NCBI GenBank assembly: GCA_900770655.1
Contig: CAAGLA010000020.1
Coordinates: 7,689 to 71,688, forward strand
From: Bacteroidaceae bacterium
GTDB lineage: Bacteria; Bacteroidota; Bacteroidia; Bacteroidales; Bacteroidaceae
Reading direction: 5' to 3'
Length of the DNA stretch: 64,000 bases
The notes under the pieces were generated by a model that saw only the letters and a program-made list of their open reading frames with translations, was not told the DNA's origin and did not search any database. Positions 52,845 through 62,617 of this stretch are shown here, piece after piece (position 1 is the first letter of the stretch; each line of letters begins with the position of its first letter). The translations under genes and the position numbers were made by a program.

Positions 52845-55800
52845 ATGAAAAAGAAATTTTCTGTATATAGCCAGCTTAATCTTCCCCAGATAAACAAGGA
52901 TATGCTTGGCGAGTGGGATAGCAACGATTTGTTCTCGAAGAGTATGACAGAACGTGAAGGTGCGCCTTCATTTGTATTTTTCGAAGGACCTCCATCGGCA
53001 AACGGTATGCCCGGTATTCACCACGTAATGGCGCGAAGCATTAAAGATACCTTCTGCCGTTTCAAGACAATGAAGGGCTATCAGGTGAAGCGTAAGGCCG
53101 GTTGGGATACCCACGGTTTGCCTGTGGAGCTTGGCTTAGAAAAGAAACTGAATATAACAAAGGAGGATATAGGCAAGAAAATATCTGTCGATGACTATAA
53201 CCGTAACTGCCGTGAGGAGGTTATGAAATATACCCGTGAGTGGACAGAACTTACCCGCAAAATGGGTTATTGGGTAGATTTGGAGAATCCCTACATAACA
53301 TACGAAAACAGTTATATAGAATCTCTTTGGTGGTTGCTCAAGCAACTCTACAACAAGGGGTTGCTCTATAAGGGCTATACCATTCAGCCATATTCTCCTG
53401 CTGCAGGTACAGGCCTTAGCTCTCACGAGCTTAACCAGCCGGGCTGTTACAGGGATGTAAAGGATACCACTGCTGTTGCTCAGTTTAGAATGTTGGATCC
53501 TAAGCCCGAAATGACAGGGTGGGGAACTCCATACTTCATAGCTTGGACAACAACACCGTGGACATTGCCTTCGAACACAGCCTTGTGTGTGGGCCCTAAG
53601 ATTGACTATGTTGCTGTTCAGACATACAACAGCTATATCGGAGAGCCTGTAACAGTGGTTCTTGCCAAAGCGCTTCTTGCAACTCATTTCAACCCCGCCG
53701 GTGCCGATATGGCACTCGAGGACTACAAGCCGGGCGACAAGGTTGTGCCCTACAAGGTTATTGCCGAATATAAAGGTGAGGAACTTGTTGGTATGCACTA
53801 CGCACAGCTTTTCCCGTGGGTAAAGCCTGTAACTAAGGACGGCGACAAGGTGGCCGATGCTTCGGCCGATGCGTTCCGTGTTATCCCCGGCGATTATGTA
53901 ACTACAGAAGACGGTACAGGTATAGTGCATATAGCACCGACCTTTGGTGCCGATGACGCCTTTGTGGCTAAGGCTGCCGGAATTCCTTCGCTCTTTATGG
54001 TAAACAAAAAGGGTGAAACACGTCCTATGGTAGACTTCACAGGCAAGTTCTGGTCTATGGAGGAACTCGACGAGGATTTTGTTGGCAACTGTGTCAATGT
54101 AGAGCTGTACTCAAAATTTGCCGGCGCATACGTTAAGAATGCATACGACCCGCAGTATACAGTTGACGGCAAGTACGATGAAAAGGCTGCTGCCAAGGCC
54201 GAAACTCTCGATATTGCCCTGTGTATGGTACTGAAGCAGCAGGGGCTTGCATTCAAGATAGAAAAGCACGTGCATAATTATCCGCACTGCTGGCGTACAG
54301 ACAAACCTGTGCTCTATTACCCGCTTGACAGTTGGTTCGTGCGTGCATCGCAGATGAAGGAACGTATGAGCGAACTCAACAGGACTATCGTCTGGAAACC
54401 GGAATCGACAGGTACTGGCCGTTTCGGCAAGTGGCTCGAAAACCTCAACGACTGGAACCTGAGCCGCAGCCGTTACTGGGGTACTCCATTGCCTATATGG
54501 ACAAGCGAAGATGGCGAGTCTATATGCATTGGCTCTATTGCCGAACTGTACGATGAAATAGAAAAGGCTGTTGCTGCCGGTGTAATGGAGAGCAACCCAT
54601 ACAAGGATAAAGGCTTTGTCCCGGGCGATTACAGCAAGGAAAACTATGACAAGATAGACCTGCACCGCCCATACGTCGATGATATAAAGCTTGTGTCGCC
54701 CACAGGCAAGGTTATGAAACGCGAACTCGACCTTATTGATGTGTGGTTCGACTCCGGTGCTATGCCATACGCTCAGATACACTATCCTTTTGAGAATAGG
54801 GAACTGCTCGACAGCCGTGCTGTATATCCCGCCGACTTCATTGCTGAAGGTGTTGACCAGACACGTGGCTGGTTCTATACTCTTCACGCAATAGCTACAA
54901 TGGTGTTCGACAGCGTTGCCTACAAGACTGTCATTTCAAACGGTCTTGTACTCGACAAGAATGGCGACAAGATGTCTAAGCGTTTGGGAAATGCTGTAGA
55001 CCCATTCGATACCATTGAAAAGTATGGAAGTGACGCACTGCGTTGGTATATGATAACCAATTCGGCTCCGTGGGACAATTTGCGTTTCAACGAAGATGGC
55101 GTAAAAGAGGTTACACGCTCTTTCTTTGGAAAGTTGTACCAGACCTACAGCTTCTTTACAATGTATGCCAATGTTGACGGCTTTACATACGAAGAGGCTG
55201 AACTGCCATACAGCGAGCGTCCCGAACTCGACCGTTGGGTGTTGTCGGAACTGAATACACTTGTAAAGAATGTGAACAACTGCCTTAACGACTATGAACC
55301 GACAAAGGCGGGCCGTCTTATTCAGGATTTCATAATAAATAATGTGAGCAACTGGTTCGTGCGCCTGAGCCGCAAACGTTTCTGGGGTTCAGAAATGAGC
55401 AACGACAAGTTGTCGGCCTACCAGACACTATATACCTGTCTCGAGACCGTTGCGCGTCTTATGGCTCCAATAGCACCGTTCTATGCCGACAGGCTCTATC
55501 GCGACCTTACATCTGTGACAGGCCGAGGTGAAACAGTTTCGGTGCATCTCGCTTCATTCCCCGAATGTAATGAACAGCTTGTGGATTCTGAACTGGAATA
55601 CCGTATGGAGCTTGCACAGCAGATATCGTCAATGGTGCTTGCTCTGCGCAAGAAGGAGGCGCTCATTGTGCGACAGCCGTTGCAGAAGATAGCTATTCCT
55701 GCTGCCGACGATGTTATGAAGGCACGTATAGAGGCGGTGAAGAAACTTATTCTCAGCGAGGTTAATGTTAAGGAGCTTGTCTTTGTCGAAGGTGACGGCA

Positions 55801-56327
55801 TTCTCGTTAAGAAGATTAAATGTAATTTCCGCACTCTGGGCAAGAAGTTCGGTAAACTTATGAAGTGTGTGAATGAAGCTGTTACAGCAATGTCGCAGGA
55901 GCAGATATCGGAACTTGAAAAGAATGGCTGTATAACATTGCAGGTTGAGGGTAATGATGCTATCATTGAACTTGCCGACGTTGAGATATTCAGTGAAGAT
56001 GTTCCGGGCTGGACTGTAGCAAATGAGGGTGCGCTCACAGTGGCTCTCGATGTAGAGGTTACCGATGACCTGCGCCGAGAGGGTATTGCCCGTGAGGTTG
56101 TAAAGAAGATTCAGGCTATACGCAAGGAGAGCGGTTTCGATATTACAGACCGCATAGCCGTTTCACTCTCTCGCAATACCCTGAGCGATGCTGCCGTCGA
56201 GCAATTCCGCGAGTATATATGCAACCAAGTACTTGCCGACAGCCTTGTCGTTTGCGATAACGTGGAGGGTGAGGATTTTATAGAACTCGACGGTGTAAAT
56301 GTCGGTGTTGCAGTAAAGAAAATCTAA
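52845..56327 (+). CDS. ileS: Isoleucyl-tRNA synthetase
   Basis: A 1160-residue class I synthetase that charges tRNA-Ile. The HIGH motif is a variant, GMPGIHHVMA near residue 58-66. The editing (CP1) domain spans about 200-430 with WTTTPWTLPSNTA. The KMSKR motif is GDKMSKRLGNAVDP near 706. The anticodon-binding and long C-terminal regions extend to 1160; the length fits the eukaryote-like (type 2) form, common in Bacteroidetes and less sensitive to mupirocin in other taxa. A DksA-like gene starts 31 bases downstream. Confidence 0.97.
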   Translation: MKKKFSVYSQLNLPQINKDMLGEWDSNDLFSKSMTEREGAPSFVFFEGPPSANGMPGIHHVMARSIKDTFCRFKTMKGYQVKRKAGWDTHGLPVELGLEKKLNITKEDIGKKISVDDYNRNCREEVMKYTREWTELTRKMGYWVDLENPYITYENSYIESLWWLLKQLYNKGLLYKGYTIQPYSPAAGTGLSSHELNQPGCYRDVKDTTAVAQFRMLDPKPEMTGWGTPYFIAWTTTPWTLPSNTALCVGPKIDYVAVQTYNSYIGEPVTVVLAKALLATHFNPAGADMALEDYKPGDKVVPYKVIAEYKGEELVGMHYAQLFPWVKPVTKDGDKVADASADAFRVIPGDYVTTEDGTGIVHIAPTFGADDAFVAKAAGIPSLFMVNKKGETRPMVDFTGKFWSMEELDEDFVGNCVNVELYSKFAGAYVKNAYDPQYTVDGKYDEKAAAKAETLDIALCMVLKQQGLAFKIEKHVHNYPHCWRTDKPVLYYPLDSWFVRASQMKERMSELNRTIVWKPESTGTGRFGKWLENLNDWNLSRSRYWGTPLPIWTSEDGESICIGSIAELYDEIEKAVAAGVMESNPYKDKGFVPGDYSKENYDKIDLHRPYVDDIKLVSPTGKVMKRELDLIDVWFDSGAMPYAQIHYPFENRELLDSRAVYPADFIAEGVDQTRGWFYTLHAIATMVFDSVAYKTVISNGLVLDKNGDKMSKRLGNAVDPFDTIEKYGSDALRWYMITNSAPWDNLRFNEDGVKEVTRSFFGKLYQTYSFFTMYANVDGFTYEEAELPYSERPELDRWVLSELNTLVKNVNNCLNDYEPTKAGRLIQDFIINNVSNWFVRLSRKRFWGSEMSNDKLSAYQTLYTCLETVARLMAPIAPFYADRLYRDLTSVTGRGETVSVHLASFPECNEQLVDSELEYRMELAQQISSMVLALRKKEALIVRQPLQKIAIPAADDVMKARIEAVKKLILSEVNVKELVFVEGDGILVKKIKCNFRTLGKKFGKLMKCVNEAVTAMSQEQISELEKNGCITLQVEGNDAIIELADVEIFSEDVPGWTVANEGALTVALDVEVTDDLRREGIAREVVKKIQAIRKESGFDITDRIAVSLSRNTLSDAAVEQFREYICNQVLADSLVVCDNVEGEDFIELDGVNVGVAVKKI

Positions 56328-56358
56328 AAAAGAGATACTAACCATAAAAGATAGAGAT

Positions 56359-56733
56359 ATGTCAGAAAAAGTTCGTTATTCAGATGAAGAATTGGAGGAG
56401 TTCCGTGCTGTAATTATGCAAAAGTTGGAACTTGCCAAGAGAGATTATGACCAGATTATGAGAGCTCTCCGCCACGAGGACTCAAATGATGTAGCCGACA
56501 CTTCTCCCACATACAAGGGACTCGAAGATGGCAGCGATGCTGCATACCTCGAAGAGCAATTGCAGATAGCCAGCCGTCAGGCAAAATTCATACAAGGACT
56601 TCAGGCGGCTCTTGTACGCATTGAGAACAAGACATACGGCATTTGCCGCGAAACAGGCAAACTTATCTCAAAAGAGCGCCTTATGGCTGTTCCTCACGCT
56701 ACACTGAGTATAGAGGCAAAGAAGAACAGGTAA
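56359..56733 (+). CDS. DksA/TraR-family protein lacking most zinc-finger Cys
   Basis: A 124-residue protein of the DksA/TraR family. The N-terminal part is a coiled coil (residues about 8-85), where the acidic tip in DksA reaches into RNA polymerase. The C-terminal zinc-finger region reads YGICRETGKLISKERL and has a single Cys instead of four, so it may fold without zinc, as in other Bacteroidetes members I recall. A role in transcription control with (p)ppGpp is inferred from the family. It lies between ileS and lspA with short gaps. Confidence 0.85.
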   Translation: MSEKVRYSDEELEEFRAVIMQKLELAKRDYDQIMRALRHEDSNDVADTSPTYKGLEDGSDAAYLEEQLQIASRQAKFIQGLQAALVRIENKTYGICRETGKLISKERLMAVPHATLSIEAKKNR

Positions 56734-56740
56734 TCTATAA

Positions 56741-57340
56741 ATGGAGGCAAAAGGCAAAAAACAGGCTTGTATAGTGCTCTCGTCTTTGTTGCTTGCTGTT
56801 GTAATAGACCAAGTGATAAAGATTGTCGTCAAGACAACGATGACTCTTGGAGAGGGTATACCGGTCTTTGGTGATTGGTTCCAGATAAGGTTTATCGAAA
56901 ACAATGGTATGGCATTCGGTATGGAACTTTTCGGGAAAACATTCCTGACTAGTTTCCGTATCGTTGCAGTCTGTTTTTTGTGTTATCTCCTATATAAAAT
57001 GCTGAAAAGTGCAAAGTATCCTTTGGGGCTTGTGCTGTGTGTGGGGCTCATTATTGCCGGTGCGCTGGGAAACCTGATAGATTGCCTCTTCTATGGTGAG
57101 ATATTCTCTCAGAGCTATCCCGGTGTGGCCTCATTTGTTCCGTGGGGCGAAGGTTACTCGACCTTTATGCACGGCCACGTGGTGGATATGTTCTACTTCC
57201 CGCTTTTCACTTGGCCCGATTGGGTGCCTTTTATAGGAGGTGATATATTCTTTGGGCCTGTATTCAACTTTGCCGACTCCTGTATAAGTTGCAGTGTTTT
57301 TGCTATTCTTATCTTTTACAGGAAGTATGTGATGAACTAA
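56741..57340 (+). CDS. lspA: Lipoprotein signal peptidase
   Basis: A 199-residue inner-membrane aspartic protease (signal peptidase II) that cleaves prolipoproteins. Membrane segments with the family boxes are visible: VIDQVIKIVVK, FIENNGMAFGM, GALGNLIDCLFYG (first catalytic Asp) and GPVFNFADSCISC (second catalytic Asp). It is longer than the E. coli enzyme because of an insertion after box 3. It starts 7 bases after the DksA-like gene. Confidence 0.96.
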   Translation: MEAKGKKQACIVLSSLLLAVVIDQVIKIVVKTTMTLGEGIPVFGDWFQIRFIENNGMAFGMELFGKTFLTSFRIVAVCFLCYLLYKMLKSAKYPLGLVLCVGLIIAGALGNLIDCLFYGEIFSQSYPGVASFVPWGEGYSTFMHGHVVDMFYFPLFTWPDWVPFIGGDIFFGPVFNFADSCISCSVFAILIFYRKYVMN

Positions 57341-57399
57341 GAAAACTCTATAAAAGTACCTCAAGAACAAGAAGATAAATTTAAAACCTATCTCTCTCG

Positions 57400-58203
57400 A
57401 TGCGTTTCCCTTTTAACATATCGTTGTTGTTGCTTCTCCTGTTTGCTGTTTCGTGCGAGGTGAAGATGCCGGAAGATATAATTCAGCCCGAAAAGATGGA
57501 AGCGGTTCTTTACGATTACCATTTGGTGCAGGCGATGTCGAGTGAATACTCCTCCTCGTCGTACAAGGAGAAACTCTTCTATAGATATGTCTTTGATAAA
57601 CATAATATCTCGAAAGAGCAATTCGATTCTTCGCTTGTGTGGTATAACCGTTATCCAAAACATATGGTACGCATCTACACCTCTATTGAAGAGCGCTTGG
57701 AAAAGGAGATAGAGGCATTTGGAGAAAGCAAGGGAATGCTCGAAGATTGCGTCTCTCTGGATGTGGCCTTCTTGGGTACAGACACTGCAGAACTGTGGAC
57801 AAGCCCAACAACAAGGGTTATGCTGTCGAACCCGCTGAATAATGCTATATCGTTTGCCTTTACAACTCCGCAAGACTCTGCGTTTGTTCCGCGTGACAGC
57901 CTTGTATGGTCGTTCAAGGCTCTCTTTGCCAAAGGCGTGGCCGAAGGTGTGGAGCAGGGAGCATACGCCTCACTTCTCCTTAGGTACGATGATGGTACAA
58001 GTGCTACAAACGCTGTGCACATAACTGCTTCGGGTAACTACAGCCTTGCAGTGGAGAGGAAAGAGAGCCGTTTGAAGGGTGCGAACGGTTACATATATTA
58101 CAGTGATAATGACACTACGGCACAAGCGCAGCTTGTGTTGACAGATATCTCGCTCAGACGTATGCACCCGGCAACAGAAGCTGTAATAGAAAAAAAGAGG
58201 TAA
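57400..58203 (+). CDS. DUF4296-type lipoprotein
   Basis: A 267-residue predicted lipoprotein: hydrophobic core then LFAVSCEVKMP with the lipid Cys. The first 110 mature residues match the DUF4296 pattern as I recall it (PEKMEAVLYDYHLVQAM, YRYVFDKHNISKEQFDSSL). The C-terminal half is beta-rich with no match I recognise. It lies after lspA, a common Bacteroidales order. Its function is unknown. The stop overlaps the next start as TAATG. Confidence 0.75.
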   Translation: MRFPFNISLLLLLLFAVSCEVKMPEDIIQPEKMEAVLYDYHLVQAMSSEYSSSSYKEKLFYRYVFDKHNISKEQFDSSLVWYNRYPKHMVRIYTSIEERLEKEIEAFGESKGMLEDCVSLDVAFLGTDTAELWTSPTTRVMLSNPLNNAISFAFTTPQDSAFVPRDSLVWSFKALFAKGVAEGVEQGAYASLLLRYDDGTSATNAVHITASGNYSLAVERKESRLKGANGYIYYSDNDTTAQAQLVLTDISLRRMHPATEAVIEKKR

Positions 58204-58463
58204 TGCGTTACGTTACACCGCTTCTCATTGGCGTGCCGGGCTGGAGAGGGGAACGGGTAGTTGTTGAAACCCTCAATGGCAAACTGCTTTCTATAACCCC
58301 TTTCGAGGGTGAAGCTCAATCTATGGTATTTGTTTGCGAGATGCTCATAGCATCTTCTCCGCTGTTGCGGAATATAAAGGAGTGGCGTGAAGGTGATGCT
58401 ACAGGAAATGCAGTGTATGCCTATTCTGTTGCAACTGACGGCTCTCTTGCAAAACTTGGTTAA
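58203..58463 (+). CDS. Small protein coupled to the DUF4296 lipoprotein
   Basis: An 86-residue protein whose ATG shares one base with the upstream stop (TAATG at 58201-58205), so translational coupling is likely. It begins MRYVTPLLIGVPGWRGERV and shows no signal peptide, membrane helix or motif I recognise. It ends 13 bases before the convergent methyltransferase gene. Confidence 0.5.
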   Translation: MRYVTPLLIGVPGWRGERVVVETLNGKLLSITPFEGEAQSMVFVCEMLIASSPLLRNIKEWREGDATGNAVYAYSVATDGSLAKLG

Positions 58464-58476
58464 TTCTTATGGTACG

Positions 58477-59232
58477 TTAGTTTCTGCGCCTGAACTCACT
58501 GCATATAATAGCTGTTGCTGTCGACACGTTCAGCGACTCCGATGTGGGTCGACCGGCCGGAAAACTTGGAATGAGCAGTCTCTTTGTTATGCTCGCCGCA
58601 CACTCCTTGCCAATACCGTTTCCTTCGTTTCCCATAACTACCAGCCCGTTGGCTGTGAGTTCTTCGCTGTAGACATTCTTGCCATCGAGGAATGTTCCGT
58701 AAACAGGAGCCTTGCCATTTAGCGAAGTGAGGAATTCTGGCAGATCTATGTAATGAATCTTTACTCTTCCTATGGCTCCCATCGTAGCCTGCACGGTCTT
58801 GGGATTGTATGCATCTACAGTGCCTGCGGAACAGAATATTTCCTCTACACCGAACCAATCGGCAATGCGTATGATTGTGCCCATATTGCCCGGGTCTTGA
58901 ATATTGTCGAGAGCTAGGCAGAGCCTTTTTGTCGGGGCTTCTCTATCTATGGTGTATTGTGGCTGTTTGAATATGCCTATTACACCTTGCGGGGTCTTTA
59001 GGAAGCTTGCACGCTGAACCTCTTCTTCTCCGGCTTCAATTATTTGTACATCTCCTTTTATGCTGTTGGCGTTCAGCCATTCTTTTGTTGCAACGATTTT
59101 TTCTGCAACAATGCCTGCGTCAATAAGGTCTCTTACGGTCTTGCCGCCTTCGGCAATAAACAGCCCGCTCTCTTTTCTCTGTTTCTTGAGATTGAGTGAC
59201 GATATCTGTTTTAATAAAGCTTTGCTCAACAT
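58477..59232 (-). CDS. TrmH/SpoU-family RNA methyltransferase
   Basis: A 251-residue SAM-dependent 2'-O-methyltransferase of the SPOUT class, RlmB/TrmH-like. An N-terminal substrate-binding domain (residues 1-95) precedes the knotted domain. Motif 1 is NIQDPGNMGTIIRIADWFG, motif 2 VVMGNEGNGIGKE, and motif 3 the SLNVSTATAIICSE. It acts on rRNA or tRNA; which site is not known. It is divergent from the outer-membrane protein gene. A minus-strand TAGCTTTG box is at 59294-59301. Confidence 0.92.
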   Translation of the reverse strand: MLSKALLKQISSLNLKKQRKESGLFIAEGGKTVRDLIDAGIVAEKIVATKEWLNANSIKGDVQIIEAGEEEVQRASFLKTPQGVIGIFKQPQYTIDREAPTKRLCLALDNIQDPGNMGTIIRIADWFGVEEIFCSAGTVDAYNPKTVQATMGAIGRVKIHYIDLPEFLTSLNGKAPVYGTFLDGKNVYSEELTANGLVVMGNEGNGIGKECAASITKRLLIPSFPAGRPTSESLNVSTATAIICSEFRRRN

Positions 59233-59293
59233 AGTTGTTCCGTTTAGGGTGTCATTTATTCTGTATATACAGAATATAGTGTATATTCGTCTG

Positions 59294-59332
59294 CAAAGCT
59301 ACCTTAAATCTTCCATCTTTTTAGTATATTTG
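59294..59332. promoter_or_regulatory. Divergent -7 boxes, methyltransferase / BamA-like gene
   Basis: TAGCTTTG on the minus strand (59294-59301) and TATATTTG on the plus strand (59325-59332) point in opposite directions within the 127-base gap. No -33 boxes were found at standard spacing. Confidence 0.4.
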
Positions 59333-59359
59333 CAAGAATTTTTGTAAATAGGTCGAATA

Positions 59360-61663
59360 ATGTCATTTAAAAAGGTCACATACGCATTTATAGCTGTTTT
59401 GATGCTTCTTTCGTGCTCGGTGAGAAAGTTTGTCCCCGAGGGCGAATACCTTCTGGATGACGTTAAGATTATATCTACGACAAATGCCGATAATGCCACT
59501 AAAGGTATGGGCTATGTGAGGCAGACCCCGAATGCAAAGTGGTTCAGTTTGTTCAGAGTTCCTATGTATACCTATACGCTTTCGGGCCCCGACTCAACAA
59601 AATGGCTCAACCGTGTGTTGCAGAGAATGGGGGAGGCTCCTGTGGTTTTCGATTCGGAACTTGCCGAAAGAAGCCGTGTAAACCTTGAGAAGATGCTCGT
59701 GAACGACGGCTATCTGCACGCAACAGTCGATTTCGACAAGAAAATAGATGACGACAGCTTGCGCCTTTCGGCAACATACTATCTTCACGAACGCGAAAGG
59801 TATTATGTATCCAGCATAAATCTTCTCACTATAGACAGGAACATTGAGTCGTTGATTCTTGCAGACACTCTCTCTTCACTCATACGTCCGGGTATGCCTT
59901 TCAGTGTCGATAATATGGAAATGGAGCGTCGCCGTATTACAGAAAATTTGCGTAACAGAGGATACTACCGTTTTCAAAAGGACTACATAACATATATTGC
60001 CGACACGGCGCACCATTCGAACAAGGTAAACCTTACAATGAACGTGGCAATGTTTACACCACAGTCGGGTGAGGTTTCTATGCCTCACAGCACATACAGG
60101 ATAAATAAAGTCTACTATGTGTCGGGTGTTGGCCTAAGGCTCGACGAGGCGAGTTTGGCGCAGTGCGATACTTTATCGTATGGCGATTACCAGATTCTCT
60201 ATTCCGGAGATCCCGTAGTGCGTCCCGGTGTCTTGCTGGAAAATACATTCATTACTCCCGGCGAGCTGTATTCGCAGAAGGCTGTTGAAAGGACCTATAA
60301 CTCCTTTGCTCAGCTAACAGCGCTTAAATATACAAATATACGTTTGGTGGAGCGCCCCGATACGGCTTTGCTCGACTGTTATATAATATATGAACGTAAC
60401 CGCAGACGCTCTGTGGGCTTCGAGATAGAGGGTACGAATACTGCCGGCAATTTCGGGGCAGCGGCTTCTGTTACTTTCTCCGACAAGAATCTTTTCCGTG
60501 GCTCGGAACTTTTGTCGTTGCGCCTGTTTGGTGTGTACGAAGCTGTTTCCGACCTGCGCGGATACACAGGTGACAAATATAATGAGTATGGTGCCGAACT
60601 GAGCCTTAGGCTGTTGGGCGGTCTTGCATCTTCATTCGTTCCGGTAGAAGAGAGAATGTTGACATCGTCGACACTCTTTTCGCTGAAATTCAATATTCAG
60701 GAGCGCCCCGAATTTGAACGTCGCATCCTTTCGGGCTCTTGGAGCTATATGTGGAGCAAGAGAAGCGAATCGCAACACAAACTCGATATTCTTGACCTTA
60801 ACTACATTTATGTGCCGTGGATACACGACACATTCAAAAAAGAGTATCTCGACAGTATTTCGAACCGTAACTCTATTCTCAAGTACAACTATGAGAACCT
60901 GCTCATTACAAAACTTGGATATACATACTCCTATAACTCTTCGCTCAACGAGGCCAACCGCTTCAACCGCGTGGCTTACTCCTTGCGTGCCAATATCGAG
61001 TCATCGGGTAATCTGCTCTATGCTGCCAATTCTATTTTGGGCAGTTCAAAGAACAGTGAAGGGGAGTATAAGTTCCTGAATATTGCATACGCCCAGTACG
61101 TAAAAGGAGACCTTGATATAACCACGCGCGTGAGGTTCGACGACAGGAACACGCTGGTATTGCATCTTGGTATGGGTGTAGCATACCCCTATGGCAATTC
61201 GCGTATTCTGCCTTTTGAAAAACGTTATTTCTCGGGTGGCGCAAACGGCTTGCGCGGTTGGACTGTGCGCACGGTTGGGCCGGGACGTTACAGGAACAGC
61301 GGAACGAACATTGACTTTATAAATCAGTCGGGAGATATAAAGCTCGACATTAATGTGGAATACCGTTCACACCTCTTTTGGAAATTGCACTCGGCGGTAT
61401 TTGTCGATGCCGGAAATATATGGACTATCCGCAAATATGACGAGCAACCGGGCGGGAAGTTCGACTTTACAACTTTTTATCAGGACCTTGCCTTTTCCTA
61501 CGGTGTAGGTATAAGAATGGAACTCGACCTCTTTGTTTTCCGTCTCGACGGTGCTATGAAGGCTGTTAACCCGGCCTTTAGCGGACGTGACAAGTTCCCG
61601 ATAATAAATCCGCGCTTTAGCCGCGATTTTGCACTGCATTTTGCTATTGGTTATCCTTTCTGA
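59360..61663 (+). CDS. BamA/TamA-family outer-membrane protein with lipobox
   Basis: A 767-residue Omp85-superfamily protein. The signal ends in LMLLSCSVRKF, a lipobox-like element, which is unusual for this family. The N-terminal 370 residues should hold POTRA-like domains. The C-terminal beta-barrel domain carries the Omp85 hallmark GGANGLRGWTVRTVGPGRY near 635-650 and ends in a terminal Phe (HFAIGYPF). It may help insert outer-membrane proteins or transport substrates through the periplasm (TamA-like). The main BamA is usually elsewhere, so this is probably a paralogue. Confidence 0.85.
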   Translation: MSFKKVTYAFIAVLMLLSCSVRKFVPEGEYLLDDVKIISTTNADNATKGMGYVRQTPNAKWFSLFRVPMYTYTLSGPDSTKWLNRVLQRMGEAPVVFDSELAERSRVNLEKMLVNDGYLHATVDFDKKIDDDSLRLSATYYLHERERYYVSSINLLTIDRNIESLILADTLSSLIRPGMPFSVDNMEMERRRITENLRNRGYYRFQKDYITYIADTAHHSNKVNLTMNVAMFTPQSGEVSMPHSTYRINKVYYVSGVGLRLDEASLAQCDTLSYGDYQILYSGDPVVRPGVLLENTFITPGELYSQKAVERTYNSFAQLTALKYTNIRLVERPDTALLDCYIIYERNRRRSVGFEIEGTNTAGNFGAAASVTFSDKNLFRGSELLSLRLFGVYEAVSDLRGYTGDKYNEYGAELSLRLLGGLASSFVPVEERMLTSSTLFSLKFNIQERPEFERRILSGSWSYMWSKRSESQHKLDILDLNYIYVPWIHDTFKKEYLDSISNRNSILKYNYENLLITKLGYTYSYNSSLNEANRFNRVAYSLRANIESSGNLLYAANSILGSSKNSEGEYKFLNIAYAQYVKGDLDITTRVRFDDRNTLVLHLGMGVAYPYGNSRILPFEKRYFSGGANGLRGWTVRTVGPGRYRNSGTNIDFINQSGDIKLDINVEYRSHLFWKLHSAVFVDAGNIWTIRKYDEQPGGKFDFTTFYQDLAFSYGVGIRMELDLFVFRLDGAMKAVNPAFSGRDKFPIINPRFSRDFALHFAIGYPF

Positions 61664-61699
61664 TGCAGGCATTGTGTTTTGGAGAAAAAAACAATATAT

Positions 61700-62503
61700 A
61701 TGGAGATTCGATTTATGAGTATTGGCAGCGGAAGCTGCGGAAACTGCTACTACCTCGGGGTAGGCGACTATGGTATTCTTGTTGATGCCGGAATACCGTC
61801 AAAGACAATAAGGGCTGCATTGAAAAAGGAAGGTATAGCCTTTGAGAGTATATGTGCTTTGTTTGTAACCCACGACCACGCCGACCACATCAAGTCGCTT
61901 GGCGTAATATCGTCAAAGGCAAACATCCCTGTATACGCAACACGCGATGTGCACAAGGGTATTACGCAGAACTATTGCATATCAAAGCCAATAGACCCGG
62001 AATATGTGCGTTTCATAGAGAAAGAGGAGCAGATAATTTTCCGGGATTTTGCAATTACTCCTTTTGAGGTTCCGCACGACGGAACAGACAATGTGGGCTA
62101 TTTTATAGAGGTGGGCGATAAGGCTTTTTGCATTGCAACGGACTTGGGCGAGATAACTCCTACCGTTTCCTATTACCTCGACCGTGCAAACTATCTTGTC
62201 ATTGAGTCGAACTATGAGGAACAGATGCTTGCAATGGGGCGCTATCCCGAATTTCTAAAGGTGCGTGTGTCGGGCTCACGGGGGCATTTGAGTAACCAGA
62301 CAACTGCCAAATATTTGGCATCTCACTTCAATGAGCACTTGAAATATATATGGCTTTGCCACCTTAGTGAGGAGAATAACCACCCTGAACTTGCCTACAA
62401 GGCTGTGACAATGGAGTTTGGACAATACGGCATAATTGCAGGCAAGGATGTTCAGCTAAATGTTCTGAAGCGTACAACTCCTTCACAACTATATATATTG
62501 TAA
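61700..62503 (+). CDS. MBL-fold hydrolase, YycJ/WalJ-like
   Basis: A 267-residue metallo-beta-lactamase-fold protein, similar to YycJ/VicX (a probable 5'-3' exonuclease or phosphodiesterase). The metal site is VTHDHADHIKS near 54-62, with further ligands in PHDGTDNVGY, FCIATDLGEI and WLCHLSEENN. I chose the ATG at 61700 (MEIRFMSIGSGSCGN); a TTG 21 bases earlier and an ATG 12 bases later are also in frame. It follows the BamA-like gene by 36 bases. Confidence 0.88.
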   Translation: MEIRFMSIGSGSCGNCYYLGVGDYGILVDAGIPSKTIRAALKKEGIAFESICALFVTHDHADHIKSLGVISSKANIPVYATRDVHKGITQNYCISKPIDPEYVRFIEKEEQIIFRDFAITPFEVPHDGTDNVGYFIEVGDKAFCIATDLGEITPTVSYYLDRANYLVIESNYEEQMLAMGRYPEFLKVRVSGSRGHLSNQTTAKYLASHFNEHLKYIWLCHLSEENNHPELAYKAVTMEFGQYGIIAGKDVQLNVLKRTTPSQLYIL

Positions 62504-62617
62504 CTATAGAGAAATGTGAAAGAGGAAAAATCTTCAATAGTTATTCAAACCGTTTCATAAAATGACTATTTTTGTGAGAAAAGTTCAAATGAATGATATA
62601 ATATAAAACTTAAGGAT

